A stretch of DNA of 64,000 nt from Steromphala cineraria (lineage: Eukaryota > Mollusca > Gastropoda > Trochida > Trochidae), in contig OU744737.1 of assembly GCA_916613615.1 (NCBI GenBank), forward strand, positions 3,368,001 to 3,432,000, in the 5' to 3' direction. The notes below the pieces were generated by a model. That model worked only from the letters and a program-made list of their open reading frames with translations. It was not told where the DNA came from and searched no databases. The translations under genes and the position numbers were made by a program. Each line of letters opens with the position of its first letter. Positions within the stretch are counted from its first letter, which is position 1. This document shows, piece after piece, positions 1 to 11,099 of this stretch.

Positions 1-1141
1 GTGAGTGATGGGGGTGTGGTGTGGGTAGCTGGGTGACAGGCTCCGGGTCCCTGTCCTCCCAGGACCTACTATCCTTACTCTAGGGGGTGAGTGATGGGGG
101 TGTGATGTGTGGTGTGGGTAGCTGGGTGACGGGCTCCGAGTCCCTGCCCTCCCAGGACCTACTATCCTTACTCTAGGGGGTGAGTGATGGGGGTGTGGTG
201 TAGGTAGCTGGGTGACAGGCTCTGAGTCCCTGTCCTCCCAGGACCTACTATCCTTACTCTAGGGGGTGAGTGAGAGGTTGGGGTGTGTGGTGTGGGTAGC
301 TGGGTGACAGGCTCCGAGTCTGTGTCCTCCCAGGACTTACTATCCTTACTCTAGGGGGTGAGTGATGGGGGTGGGGGGGTGTGGTGTGGGTAGCTGGGTG
401 ACAGGCTCCGAGTCTGTGTCCTCCCAGGACCTACTATCCTTACTCTAGGGGGTGAGTGATGGGGGTAGGGGGGTGTGGTGTGGGTAGCTGGGTGACTGGC
501 TCCGAGTCTGTGTCCTCCCAGGACTTACTATCCTTACTCTAGGGGGTGAGTGATGGGTACGGGTGTGTGGTGTTGGTAGCTGGGTGACAGGCTCCGAGTC
601 CCTGCCCTCCTAGGACCTACTATCCTTACTCTAGGGGGTGAGTGAGGGGGGGTGGGGTGTGTGGTGTAGGTAGCTTGGTGACAGGCTCCGGGTCAGTGTC
701 CTCCGAGGACCTAGTAGAGTGATGGGGGTAGGGTGTAGGTAGCTGGGTGACATGTTTTGAGTCCCTGCCCTCCTTGGACCTACTATCCTTACTCTAGGGG
801 GTGAGTGAGAGGGTGGGGTGTGTGGTGTGGGTAGCTGGGTGACAGGCTCCGAGTCCCTGCCCTCCCAGGACCTAGTAGAGTGATGGGGGTAGGGTGTAGG
901 TAGCTGGGTGACATGTTTTGAGTCCCTGCCCTCCTTGGACCTACTATCCTTACTCTAGGGGGTGAGTGATGGGGGTGTGGTGTGGGTAGCTGGGTGACAG
1001 ACTCAGAGTCCCTGCCCTAGCAGGACCTACTATCCTTACTCTAGGGGGTGAGTGAGAGGGTGGGGTGTGTGGTGTAGGTAGCTGGGTGACAGACTCAGAG
1101 TCCCTGCCCTAGCAGGACCTACTATCCTTACTCTAGGGGTT
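1..1141. repeat. Minisatellite, 85-105 bp units, intronic
   Basis: About twelve head-to-tail units occur. Each carries 'gtgagtgatggg', a GT-rich stretch, 'gtagctgggtgac', 'ctgccctcccagg' and 'acctactatccttactctag'. Every unit therefore contains an acceptor-like CCTCCCAG and, about 25 bases on, a donor-like GGTGAGTGA. Unit length varies by small indels in the GT/G tract. The array ends about 80 bases before exon 1 and its left end lies outside the window. Confidence 0.9.
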
Positions 1142-1218
1142 GAGTGTTTGTCAAAATTTAAACTTGTCATATGTTGTTACAATATATACCGTGACTCATA
1201 TTGACATTGTTTGTACAG

Positions 1219-1301
1219 ATACCGGAAGGTTGCGGGAGACACATGTTCAGGGGGAGACGAACACAGATACGCTCCACTCATGTACTCATGTCCTATAGAA
1301 G
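1219..1301 (+). CDS. SORL1: SORL1 exon 1 of window: end of sortilin C-terminal Cys-rich domain
   Basis: The acceptor is TTTGTACAG and the donor GAAG|GTGAGG. The exon enters with one base completing a codon and leaves in phase 1. It encodes YRKVAGDTCSGGDEHRY... ending YSCPIE. YRK-x-x-GD-x-C-x-GG followed by a late Cys-Pro is the end of the Vps10 Cys-rich (10CC) module, which supports the Vps10 propeller. Joined to the next exon it reads CPIE-E-RKEFVVYS, colinear with vertebrate SORL1 at the 10CC-to-YWTD junction. Earlier Vps10 exons are outside the window. Confidence 0.85.
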
Positions 1302-1336
1302 GTGAGGCCATCAATTTTCATTTTATCATAGTGACA

Positions 1337-1425
1337 ATCTTTAGGCCTTATATCCAGCGCAAGACATGCTCATATTATCCTTTTAAAGCAGCTACTTAGT
1401 ATGGCTGGGTGGACTAAGTGCAATG
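1337..1425 (-). mobile_element. Degenerate SINE fragment
   Basis: The run 'ccttatatccagcgcaaga', 'catgctcatattatcc', then 'gctgggtggactaagtgcaatg' is a diverged minus-strand match to the body of the tRNA-derived SINE seen intact at 45100-45413 and 60484. It is truncated, with no promoter boxes visible. Confidence 0.5.
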
Positions 1426-1641
1426 GGTATGAAGTGCTCAAAATTATATGTTTCCCATTTTCAAATCTTGTCATTAAACCCAAAGCCACAATGTAATACC
1501 TAATTCATATAATACCTCAGTTTAAAATGATAAAACATACTTAACCCTTAGCCTGCTTGACCATCAGAAAGCCTGTTTTCTAGTGATTCGAGAAATATTA
1601 ACTTTGTCAATATTTAGTTTACTTCCTTTGTCAGTTGTGAA

Positions 1642-1812
1642 AAGTCAAATGTCATTGAAGTGTCATAATGTCAAAGTCAAATGTCATTGAAGAGTCATAA
1701 TGTCAAAGTCAAATGTCATTGAAGTGTCATAATGTCAAAGTCAAATGTCATTGAAGTGTCATAATGTCAAAGTCCAATGTCATTGAAGTGTCATAATGTC
1801 AAAGTCAAAGTG
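1642..1812. repeat. 32-bp tandem repeat, about five copies
   Basis: The unit is built from 'gtcaaatgtcattgaag' and 'gtgtcataatgtcaaa', repeated almost exactly about five times and ending about 60 bases before the exon 2 acceptor. The rest of the intron, 1302-1641, is AT-rich and holds only the SINE fragment. Confidence 0.9.
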
Positions 1813-1874
1813 GCAGCAAATGCCGCCTCTGGCATTGTAGGTGTTAACTTGAATTTCCTTCGGATTGTCCACAG

Positions 1875-2047
1875 AGAGGAAAGAGTTTGTTGTGTATTCA
1901 ACACGGACAAAGATAACGAGAATCGATTTGGACACCAAGCAACGCGAAGACCTCGTAACTCAAGGGCTCAACGCCGTCACAGCTCTTGACTTTGACTACA
2001 GGAACAACTGCCTTTACTGGGCCGATATCACTTTGGATAGAATCAAC
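1875..2047 (+). CDS. SORL1: SORL1 exon 2: first YWTD propeller blade
   Basis: The acceptor is TTGTCCACAG and the donor ATCAAC|GTGAGT; the exon enters in phase 1 and leaves in phase 0. The peptide includes EFVVYSTRTKITRIDLD and ALDFDYRNNCLYWADITLDR. CLYWAD is the YWTD-type motif that starts each LDLR class B blade, and LDFDY-x-NCLYW is close to the vertebrate SORL1 sequence at this point, which is the strongest single identity clue in the window. In SorLA this six-bladed propeller folds against the EGF module and works in ligand release. Confidence 0.9.
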
Positions 2048-2789
2048 GTGAGTCTTGTAACATAGGTTGCTATTGGCTGAAATATTGTCAAATTGCGATA
2101 AATGATAACCCATTTTTGTAAGTAACAGATGTATGTTTTATGTTCCTCATAAGATGTTCTTAGTTTTGGCAAATTGAATGGAATCAGCGCAAGTTTTGTA
2201 ACAGAATTGCCAAATAAGCTGTTAGTACTAAATGTAAGTCTAAGGGTATAATCAGCAATTTAACAGAGTGAGTCTTGTAAAAATATTAAGAGTTTATCAT
2301 GATAACCATAAGTTAGAAATGCTTTACTGACAAATAGATTAGGATCTTATCATAGGATTTATCACTTAACTTGGGATGGAATTCTTGGAATCTAAGAGTG
2401 ATTGAGGTGCAAGATTTCTGCCTTGCAAGGGAAGCTGCACAAGACCCATGACAGGAAGTTTTCTTAAAATTCTTTCACAAACCATATTTTCATGAATTGA
2501 CGCCCCGGCGTCCATTTTCTCAAGACGCTCCTTACCACGGCGTGTAAATGAAACCCTGCGTGCATTCGAGGCCTGCATGTATTTATTTCTTAGTAGGAAA
2601 TAGATGTGTATAGATGCCATAGAGGGAGAATACATTATTTGCATTCAACTACGGGAGCATTAATTAATCAATTTAACACGGCGTCTATTCGAGAAAATAC
2701 GTTTTTTCTTGCTGAGAGAATAGTCAACAGTCCTAAATAGTTGTTGAGCTCCTGCACTAATTCTCATTTCTTGTTTTGGTGTCTTCCAG
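2048..2789. other. Intron 2, no recognised element
   Basis: Unique AT-rich sequence with canonical ends (GTGAGT...CTTCCAG). The bases just after the donor ('gtgagtcttgtaa') recur at about 2269 ('gtgagtcttgtaaaaat'), a short dispersed copy of the donor itself. No ORF with coding character was found. Confidence 0.6.
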
Positions 2790-3019
2790 CGGCTTTGTCT
2801 CCAAGGTGAGAAGAGAGATGTTGAGCCTGTGATTGTTGAAGATTTATACACAGTGGAAGCGCTGGCCCTTGATTGGACAAGCAACAACCTGTACTGGATC
2901 GACTCCGAGGCCAAGGGGATCTACGTTTGTCTAACCACTGGACAGTTTAAGAGGACACTCATCCAGGGGGATACCTTCTTGGACCGTCCGAGGGGCTTGG
3001 CACTTGACCCTCATCATGG
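2790..3019 (+). CDS. SORL1: SORL1 exon 3: second YWTD blade
   Basis: The acceptor is TGTCTTCCAG and the donor ATCATGG|GTGAGG; phase 0 in, phase 2 out. The peptide begins RLCLQGEK and includes VEALALDWTSNNLYWIDSEA and DRPRGLALDPHHG. NLYWID is a YWTD-class motif, and DRPR-x-LALDP is the standard blade signature preceding the next YWTD. Together with exon 2 it gives DRIN-RLCLQG, matching the vertebrate SORL1 spacing. Confidence 0.9.
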
Positions 3020-3109
3020 GTGAGGTGTTATTTTGTTGTATAGATTCAGTGACAGACAGACAGAGACCCTGTTGTCCCTGGTATTATAACATTTATGAAC
3101 CCTATTGAG

Positions 3110-4735
3110 CTCCAGAGTCAAGCCCAAAAGAGCACTACTCAGTGTTGAAACACAGCATGGTATAAGTGATAGGTCCACCTGATTTAAAATTGATTGGTTT
3201 CAGCCTTTATAATTCCTTAAGTGAAACAGTCACCAGACCCAAGCCCAATAGAGCACTACTCAGTTTTGAAACACAGCAAGGTATAAGTGATAGGTCCACC
3301 TGATTTAAAATTGATTGGTTTCAGCCTTTGTAATTCCCTTAGTGAAACAGTCACCAGACCCAAGCCCCATAGAGCACTACTCAGTGTTGAAACACAGCAA
3401 GGTATAAGTGATAGGTCCACCTGATTTAAAATTGATTGGTTTCAGCCTTTGTAATTCCCTTAGTGAAACAGTCACTAGACCCAAGCCCCATAGAGCACTA
3501 CTCAGTGTTGAAACACAGCAAGGTATAAGTGATAGGTTCACCTGATTTTAGATAAATTGGTTTCAGCCTTTATAATTCCCTAAGTGAAACAGTAACCAGA
3601 CCCAAGCCCCATAGAGCACTACTCAGTTTTGAAACACAGCAAGGTATAAGTGATAGGTCCACCTGATTTAAAATTGATTGGTTTCAGCCTTTGTAATTCC
3701 CTTAGTGAAACAGTCACTAGACCCAAGCCCCATAGAGCACTACTCAGTGTTGAAACACAGCAAGGTATAAGTGATAGGTTCACCTGATTTTAGATAAATT
3801 GGTTTCAGCCTTTATAATTCCCTAAGTGAAACAGTCACCAGACCCAAGCCCCATAGAGCACTACTCAGTTTTGAAACACAGCAAGGTATAAGTGATAGGT
3901 CCACCTGATTTAAAATTGATTGGTTTCAGCCTTTGTAATTCCCTTAGTGAAACAGTCACCAGACCCAAGCCCCATAGAGCACTACTCAGTTTTGAAACAC
4001 AGCAAGGTATAAGTGATAGGTCCACCTGATTTAAAATTGATTGGTTTCAGCCTTTGTAATTCTCTTAGTGAAACAGTCACTAGACCCAACCCCATAGAGC
4101 ACTACTCAGTGTTGAAACACAGCAAGGTATAAGTGATAGGTTCACCTGATTTTAGATAAATTGGTTTCAGCCTTTATAATTCCCTAAGTGAAACAGTAAC
4201 CAGACCCAAGCCCCATAGAGCACTACTCAGTTTTGAAACACAGCAAGGTATAAGTGATAGGTCCACCTGATTTAAAATTGATTGGTTTCAGCCTTTGTAA
4301 TTCCCTTAGTGAAACAGTCACCATACCCAAGCCCCATAGAGCACTACTCAGTTTTGAAACACAGCAAGGTATAAGTGATAGGTCCACCTGATTTAAAATT
4401 GATTGGTTTCAGCCTTTGTAATTCCCTTAGTGAAACAGTCACTAGACCCAAGCCCCATAGAGCACTACTCAGTGTTGAAACACAGCACGGTATAAGTGAT
4501 AGGTCCACCTGATTTAAAATCGATTGGTTTCAGCCTTTATAAATACCCAAGTAAAACGGTCACTAGACCCAAGCCCAATAGAGCTCTACTCAGTGTTGAA
4601 ACACAGCAAGGTATAAGTGATAGGTCCACCTGATTTAAAATCGATTGGTTTCAGCCTTTATAAATACCCAAGTAAAACGGTCACCAGACCCAAGCCCATA
4701 GAACACTACTCAAGATATAAGTGATAGGTCCAATC
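3110..4735. repeat. 121-bp tandem array, about 13 copies, intron 3
   Basis: Each unit has 'cccaagccccatagagcac', 'gttgaaacacagcaagg', 'taagtgataggtccacc' and 'gattggtttcagccttt'. Every unit carries a pyrimidine-rich TTGGTTTCAG acceptor-like string. The last, shortened unit ('gtgataggtccaatctgatt') runs directly into the exon 4 acceptor, so the array abuts the splice site. Confidence 0.92.
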
Positions 4736-4759
4736 TGATTCTTTACTCCTACATTGCAG

Positions 4760-5030
4760 ATACATGTACTGGAGTGATTGGTCCACTTCAAACCCTCGAA
4801 TAAACCGTGCTTATATGGACGGTACAAACACTTCTATTGAGACGATCGTCAACAAAACTTCCGTGCTCTGGCCCAATGGCCTTTCCATTGATTTGCCGTC
4901 GGAGAAGATCTACTGGACTGATGCCGGCCTCCACAAGATCATGTCAGCAGATCTGGACGGACGCAACATTCAGACGATTGTGTTTGGAATAACAGCTGTA
5001 CCTCATCCATATTCTATTGGTGTTTTCAAG
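4760..5030 (+). CDS. SORL1: SORL1 exon 4: third and fourth YWTD blades
   Basis: The acceptor is CCTACATTGCAG and the donor TTCAAG|GTGAGG; phase 2 in, phase 0 out. It encodes YMYWSDWSTSNPRINRAYMD (blade 3), then WPNGLSIDLPSEKIYWTDA and DLDGRNIQTIV (blade 4), ending VPHPYSIGVFK. YWSDW, DGT, WPNG and YWTDA are all classic LDLR class B positions. The donor region is duplicated 120 bp downstream (see 5118-5182). Confidence 0.92.
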
Positions 5031-5117
5031 GTGAGGTTCTTGTTCTTTGTGTTCTGTGTTCAATTGTTGAGACCCTGAAGTAGTCATTGAATCCTTTAAC
5101 CTCCACAAGCAAGAAAT

Positions 5118-5182
5118 GTACCACATCCACATTCTATTGCTGTTGACAAGGTGAGCATGTTGTTCTTTGTGCTCAGTGTTCA
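5118..5182 (+). repeat. Duplicate of exon 4 end plus 5' splice site
   Basis: Bases 5118-5150 repeat the last 33 bases of exon 4 with a few changes, and 5151 onward repeats the donor and early intron ('gtgagcatgttgttctttg' against 'gtgaggttcttgttctttg'), offset exactly 120 bp. The exon-like part would read PHPHSIAVDK against PHPYSIGVFK in the true exon, so it keeps the family pattern. Confidence 0.88.
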
Positions 5183-5189
5183 GTTGTTC

Positions 5190-8100
5190 AACACAAAGAA
5201 GTTGTTATCCATAGATGTGTATATTCACAATAAAGAAGTTGTTTTCCATAACTGTATATTCACAATAAAGAAGTTGTTTTCCATAACTGTGTAAATTCAC
5301 TATAAAAAAGTTGCAATCCATAACTGTGTAGATTCACAATAAAGAAGTTGTTATCCATAACTGTGTAAATTCACAATAAAGAAGTTGTTATCCATAACTG
5401 TGTAAATTCCTAATATAGAAGTTGCAATCCATAACTGTGTAAATTCACAATAAAGAAGTTGTTATCCATAACTGTGTATATTCACAATAAAGAAGTTGCA
5501 ATCCATAACTGTGTTAATTCACAATAAAGAAGTTGTTATCCATAACTGTAAATTCACAATAAAGAAGTTGCAATCCATAGATGTGTAAATTCACAATAAA
5601 GAAGTTGCAATCCATAACTGTGTAAATTCACAATATAGAAGTTGCAATCCATAACTGTAAATTCACAATAAAGAAGTTGTTATCCATAACTGTGTATATT
5701 CACAATAAAGAAGTTGCAATCCATAACTGTGTAAATTCACAATAAAGAAGTTGCAATCCATAAATGTGTATATTCACAATAAAGAAGTTGCAATCCATAG
5801 ATGTGTATATTCACAATAAAGAAGTTGCAATCCATAGATGTGTATATTCACAATAAAGAAGTTGCAATCCATAGATGTGTATATTCACAATAAAGAAGTT
5901 GCAATCCATAAATGTGTATATTCACAAAAAAGAAGTTGCAATCCATAGATGTGTATATTCGCAATAAAGAAGTTGCAATCCATAGATGTGTATATTCACA
6001 ATAAAGAAGTTGCAATCCATAGATGTGTATATTCACAATAAAGAAGTTGCAATCCATAAATGTGTATATCACAATAAAGAAGCTGCAATCCATAGATGTG
6101 TATATTCACAATAAAGAAGTTGTTATCCATAACTGTGTAAATTCACAATAAAGAAGTTGCAATCCATAACTGTATATTCACAATAAAGAAGTTGCAATCC
6201 ATAACTGTGTAAATTCACAATAAAGAAGTTGCAATCCATAACTGTGTAAATTCACAATAAAGAAGTTGCAATCCATAACTGTGTAAATTCACAATATAGA
6301 AGTTGCAATCCATAACTGTGTAAATTCACAATATAGAAGTTGCAATCCATAACTGTGTAAATTCACAATAAAGAAGTTGCAATCCATAACTGTGTAGATT
6401 CACAATAAAGAAGTTGCAATCCATAACTGTGTAAATTCACAATATAGAAGTTGCAATCCATAACTGTGTAAATTCACTATAAAAAAGTTGCAATCCATAA
6501 CTGTGTAGATTCACAATAAAGAAGTTGTTATCCATAACTGTGTAAATTCACAATAAAGAAGTTGTTATCCATAACTGTGTAAATTCCTAATATAGAAGTT
6601 GCAATCCATAACTGTGTAAATTCACAATAAAGAAGTTGTTATCCATAACTGTGTATATTCACAATAAAGAAGTTGCAATCCATAACTGTGTTAATTCACA
6701 ATAAAGAAGTTGTTATCCATAACTGTGTAAATTCACAATAAAGAAGTTGCAATCCATAGATGTGTAAATTCACAATAAAGAAGTTGCAATCCATAACTGT
6801 GTAAATTCACAATATAGAAGTTGCAATCCATAACTGTAAATTCACAATAAAGAAGTTGTTATCCATAACTGTGTATATTCACAATAAAGAAGTTGCAATC
6901 CATAAATGTGTATATTCACAATAAAGAAGTTGCAATCCATAGATGTGTATATTCACAATAAAGAAGTTGCAATCCATAACTGTGTATATTCACAATAAAG
7001 AAGTTGCAATCCATAGATGTGTATATTCACAATAAAGAAGTTGCAATCCATAAATGTGTATATCACAATAAAGAAGCTGCAATCCATAGATGTGTATATT
7101 CACAATAAAGAAGTTGTTATCCATAACTGTGTAAATTCACAATAAAGAAATTGCAATCCATAACTGTATATTCACAATAAAGAAGTTGCAATCCATAACT
7201 GTGTAAATTCACAATAAAGAAGTTGCAATCCATAACTGTGTAAATTCACAATAAAGAAGTTGCAATCCATAACTGTGTAGATTCACAATAAAGAAGCTGC
7301 AATCCATAAATGTGTAAATTCACAATAAAGAAGTTGCAATCCATAACTGTGTAAATTCACTATAAGGGAGTTGTTATCCATAAATGTGTAAATTCACTAT
7401 AAGGGAGTTGTTATCCATAAATGTGTAAATTCACTATAAGGGAGTTGTTATCCATAAATGTGTAAATTCACAATAAAGAAGTTGCAATCCATAAATGTAT
7501 ATTCACAATAAAGAAGTTGCAATACATAACTGTAAATTCACAATAAAGAAGTTGCAATCCATAACTGTAAATTCACAATAAAGAAGTTGCAATCCATAAC
7601 TGTAAATTCACAATAAAGAAGTTGCAATCCATAACTGTGTAAATTCACAATATAGAAGTTGCAATCCATAACTGTAAATTCACAATAAAGAAGTTGTTAT
7701 CCATAACTGTGTATATTCACAATAAAGAAGTTGCAATCCATAACTGTGTAAATTCACAATAAAGAAGTTGCAATCCATAAATGTGTATATTCACAATAAA
7801 GAAGTTGCAATCCATAGATGTGTATATTCACAATAAAGAAGTTGCAATCCATAGATGTGTATATTCACAATAAAGAAGTTGCAATCCATAGATGTGTATA
7901 TTCACAATAAAGAAGTTGCAATCCATAAATGTGTATATTCACAAAAAAGAAGTTGCAATCCATAGATGTGTATATTCGCAATAAAGAAGTTGCAATCCAT
8001 AGATGTGTATATTCACAATAAAGAAGTTGCAATCCATAGATGTGTATATTCACAATAAAGAAGTTGCAATCCATAAATGTGTATATCACAATAAAGAAGC

Positions 8101-8635
8101 TGCAATCAATAGATGTGTATATTCACAATAAAGAAGTTGTTATCCATAACTGTGTAAATTCACAATAAAGAAGTTGCAATCCATAACTGTATATTCACAA
8201 TAAAGAAGTTGCAATCCATAACTGTGTAAATTCACAATAAAGAAGTTGCAATCCATAACTGTGTAAATTCACAATAAAGAAGTTGCAATCCATAACTGTA
8301 GATTCACAATAAAGAAGTTGCAATCCATAACTGTGTAAATTCACAATAAAGAAGTTGCAATCCATAACTGTGTAAATTCACAATATAGAAGTTGCAATCC
8401 ATAACTGTGTAAATTCACAATATAGAAGTTGCAATCCATAACTGTGTAAATTCACAATATAGAAGTTGCAATCCATAACTGTGTAAATTCACAATAAAGA
8501 AGTTGCAATCCATAACTGTGTAGATTCACAATATAGAAGTTGCAATCCATAACTGTGTAAATTCACAATATAGAAGTTGCAATCCATAACTGTGTAAATT
8601 CACAATAAAGAAGTTGCAATCCATAATTCACAATA
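5190..8635. repeat. 37-bp tandem array, about 93 copies, intron 4
   Basis: The unit is 'cataactgtgtaaattcac' plus 'aataaagaagttgcaatc'. Variants differ at a few positions (aactg/agatg/aaatg; gcaatc/ttatc). Most units carry AATAAA on the gene's sense strand. Larger blocks are themselves duplicated: a variant with 'cacaaaaaagaag' then 'attcgcaataaag' appears near 5925 and near 7940. Confidence 0.95.
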
Positions 8636-10073
8636 TGGGAATCTTTCGTTTGGCGATTGCCATATGAAATATTTTGACAACACCTAAAACAACCCTTATG
8701 TAAAAAATTCAAATATATCATGACATTTTTTTAGAAAAATGTGCATTGCTTTTCTTAATTCTATCAATTTCCGGACACCATTTATGAAACCTATCAAATT
8801 GTTAGAAAGTGTTACATTGTTGTTTCACCTTGGGATATTTTTCACGATTCAAAATATATTTACAATTTGATTGAATATTTCGATAGAGACTTTTTTAAGG
8901 ATTAGATAAATGTTATAATAATTATTAAAATCAGCCATAGATCTTTATCCGCAGCGCTGGTTTTATTGTTCTAAAAAAATGCGCCCTTGCGCACCCGTCA
9001 TTTTCCTCCTTCGCGATCTTTCATTATTTTTTACCTAACCAAGACTCGAATTTTTTTATGAACCTATTGATGGTAACTGACATATATTCCAACATATCTT
9101 ATACATTTTCAAGAATTTTTATCACCTCAATTCATCCAAAATATCTTTTGTTCTTGCATTTGCTATTGTAAACAAAATGCTGTTGTCATGCCGCATGACG
9201 CGTGCCGTCAGGCTAAAAATAGAATTCCCTTGGTGGGGAAGCGGAAAGAGGAGTCGATGATTAATATTTACCCTGATTTTCATCTCTTTACTATGCAAAC
9301 TTACCAAACGCGAAATTAAAAAAGATAATAGTCAAGCGCTATCGCTAGAACGTTATGATTTTTGCGTACTTACTTATGGCAACGCACTGTACTATGTTGA
9401 CAACAGTTTTTGGCTAAATATTTGTATTTCCTGAGCAAGAGCGAGGAATATACAGATATTTAAGCACGAGTTGTAAACGCATAATATGTCATGGACATGA
9501 ATATAAGCATTGTTTATAACATGACGTCACAATAAAAAGTGATATTTTGCTCTAGAGCAACATATGAAAAATATGAACCCCGATATGACTGTCCTCGTAG
9601 GTAATGATATGATATATTAAACATTTATAGACTTCAAGTGAGGTTGATCCAATGATTTGTCGACCTTGGACACGTGATATTCACCGAGGCAACGCTTGAA
9701 AATATAAGGGACATAACTCTAATTCAGCACGGTCACAAAGCGATGCCTGTTGCTTGATGAACAGCGTGAAATGTGATGTGAGGAGTTCGAGACCTAATTC
9801 TCGAATCTATTTTTAGCCACCAGAGGTGCTTGGATTGTTACATCAACCTCTCCATCTCACACAGGTTGACATTGCTTGACATCAATGCTGTCATGTGACC
9901 AAGTTGGCCAATCAGAAAGACCGATATAGTCCATTCATATAATAATAATTTTTATAGTGTAAATGTGTCTCACTACAGTGTCCATCGGTCAAATTTGGCC
10001 AAATGTTATACTTTTAAATATGTAAACTTTCACGTGAATGTCTGTCTGTATACGGTAACTGTTGACACTTTAT
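8636..10073. other. Intron 4, unique AT-rich stretch
   Basis: No exon-like ORF, RNA gene or repeat that I recognise. It is mostly AT-rich sequence with a few GC-richer patches around 9180-9260 and 9700-9900. Confidence 0.5.
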
Positions 10074-10429
10074 AGGGGCAGTAGCACGTTTTTAGGGGGA
10101 ATATAAGGTGATGTCAGGAAAATGAAAATAAATGGTTCCAATCTTTAGACAATGTATAAAAACTAAATGGAGCAGTAATAAATCAAATATACAATGTAAA
10201 GTTAAGCCATGCGATTCTTTTTCTTACACAAAATGAATTAAAGGTGTTCACACAAAAATGGCTGCCAATGCATTTTATGTGAATCTTCATACTTTGTCCT
10301 CTGACTATGAATCATTGGCTTGTGTAATTAGATTTTTGGCACTGTCAAAGTAATACATTTAGCATTAACTTATAGTTATCAGTGAAAAATTTAAAATATA
10401 AAATTGTCAAAAAACGTGCTACTGCCCCT
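10074..10429 (-). mobile_element. piggyBac-type MITE, copy 1 (356 bp)
   Basis: The ends are inverted repeats beginning AGGGGCAGTAGCACGTTTTT. The right flank is TTAA and the left TTAT (TTAA with one change), fitting piggyBac target choice. It is a reverse-oriented, diverged homologue of the element at 52365-52713, with which it shares most of its interior. It has no coding capacity. Confidence 0.8.
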
Positions 10430-10463
10430 TTAATAAACAATTATCTCTCTAATTTATTTCCAG

Positions 10464-10599
10464 AACAATGTGTACTGGACTGACTGGGATAGAGGTGCCG
10501 TGATGACGGCGAGTAAGACTGGATACGGGGTCATGACCTTCAGTAGTAATCTGACAAACGTCGTCGACATGAAGATTGTCTCCCACACCTCACAACAGG
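10464..10599 (+). CDS. SORL1: SORL1 exon 5: fifth YWTD blade
   Basis: The acceptor is AATTTATTTCCAG and the donor CAACAGG|GTACGT; phase 0 in, phase 1 out. It encodes NNVYWTDWDRGAVMTASKTG and ends VVDMKIVSHTSQQ. VYWTDW is the fifth YWTD motif, and the 'DMKI' pattern immediately precedes the EGF module in SORL1 (LMDMKIF in vertebrates). The mini-intron sequences after it are a fold-back element and a decoy-acceptor repeat. Confidence 0.9.
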
Positions 10600-10645
10600 G
10601 TACGTGTTTTACACCAAGGCCCAAAAAAAAAAAAAGAGTGTTTCT

Positions 10646-10763
10646 GGGCCTGGATTTTCAAAGCTCTCTTAGTGCTAAGATGGTCGTAGGTCAATGTTAA
10701 TGTTACGTGTGTATGGTACTTACGACTATCTTAGCACTAAGAGAGCTTCGAAAATCCAGGCCC
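10646..10763. mobile_element. Fold-back element, 118 bp
   Basis: The arms GGGCCTGGATTTTC...AAGCTCTCTTAGTGCTAAG and their near-perfect inverse flank a loop of about 25 bases, with the right end reading GAAAATCCAGGCCC. It is probably a non-autonomous palindromic MITE. The poly(A) run just to the left (10622-10635) may be part of its flank. Confidence 0.7.
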
Positions 10764-11099
10764 TGGTCTTTACATTAAGTCAAAAATGATGCAACGAAGC
10801 GGATTTTTATTTCCTAATTATGTTCTTATTGAGCTTGAAAGCCTTTGAATCACTGTGTCTTTGAAGACACTCAAGGGCAGAAACAAGTAACATTTTTAGA
10901 GCCCGAATTTCAATGGTTTTTTTCTGGGCCATGGTTTCAGTGTTTTCGCTATCCTATTTAACCCTTGGATTCGGGTTGGACTGACAGCTTTAGCTTTGAC
11001 TATCTTTTTTTCAAACCTTGTATCCATATCGACAGAATTTTAGGGTTAGTTTGTCCTTGTAAGGGATGTTTAAATATTATAGACAAAGAAACAAACATA

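Noticed and set aside
5848..8089. Minus-strand frames of 74-81 codons with a repeated peptide
   Set aside because: Products of the 37-bp array; three units make a codon-multiple period.
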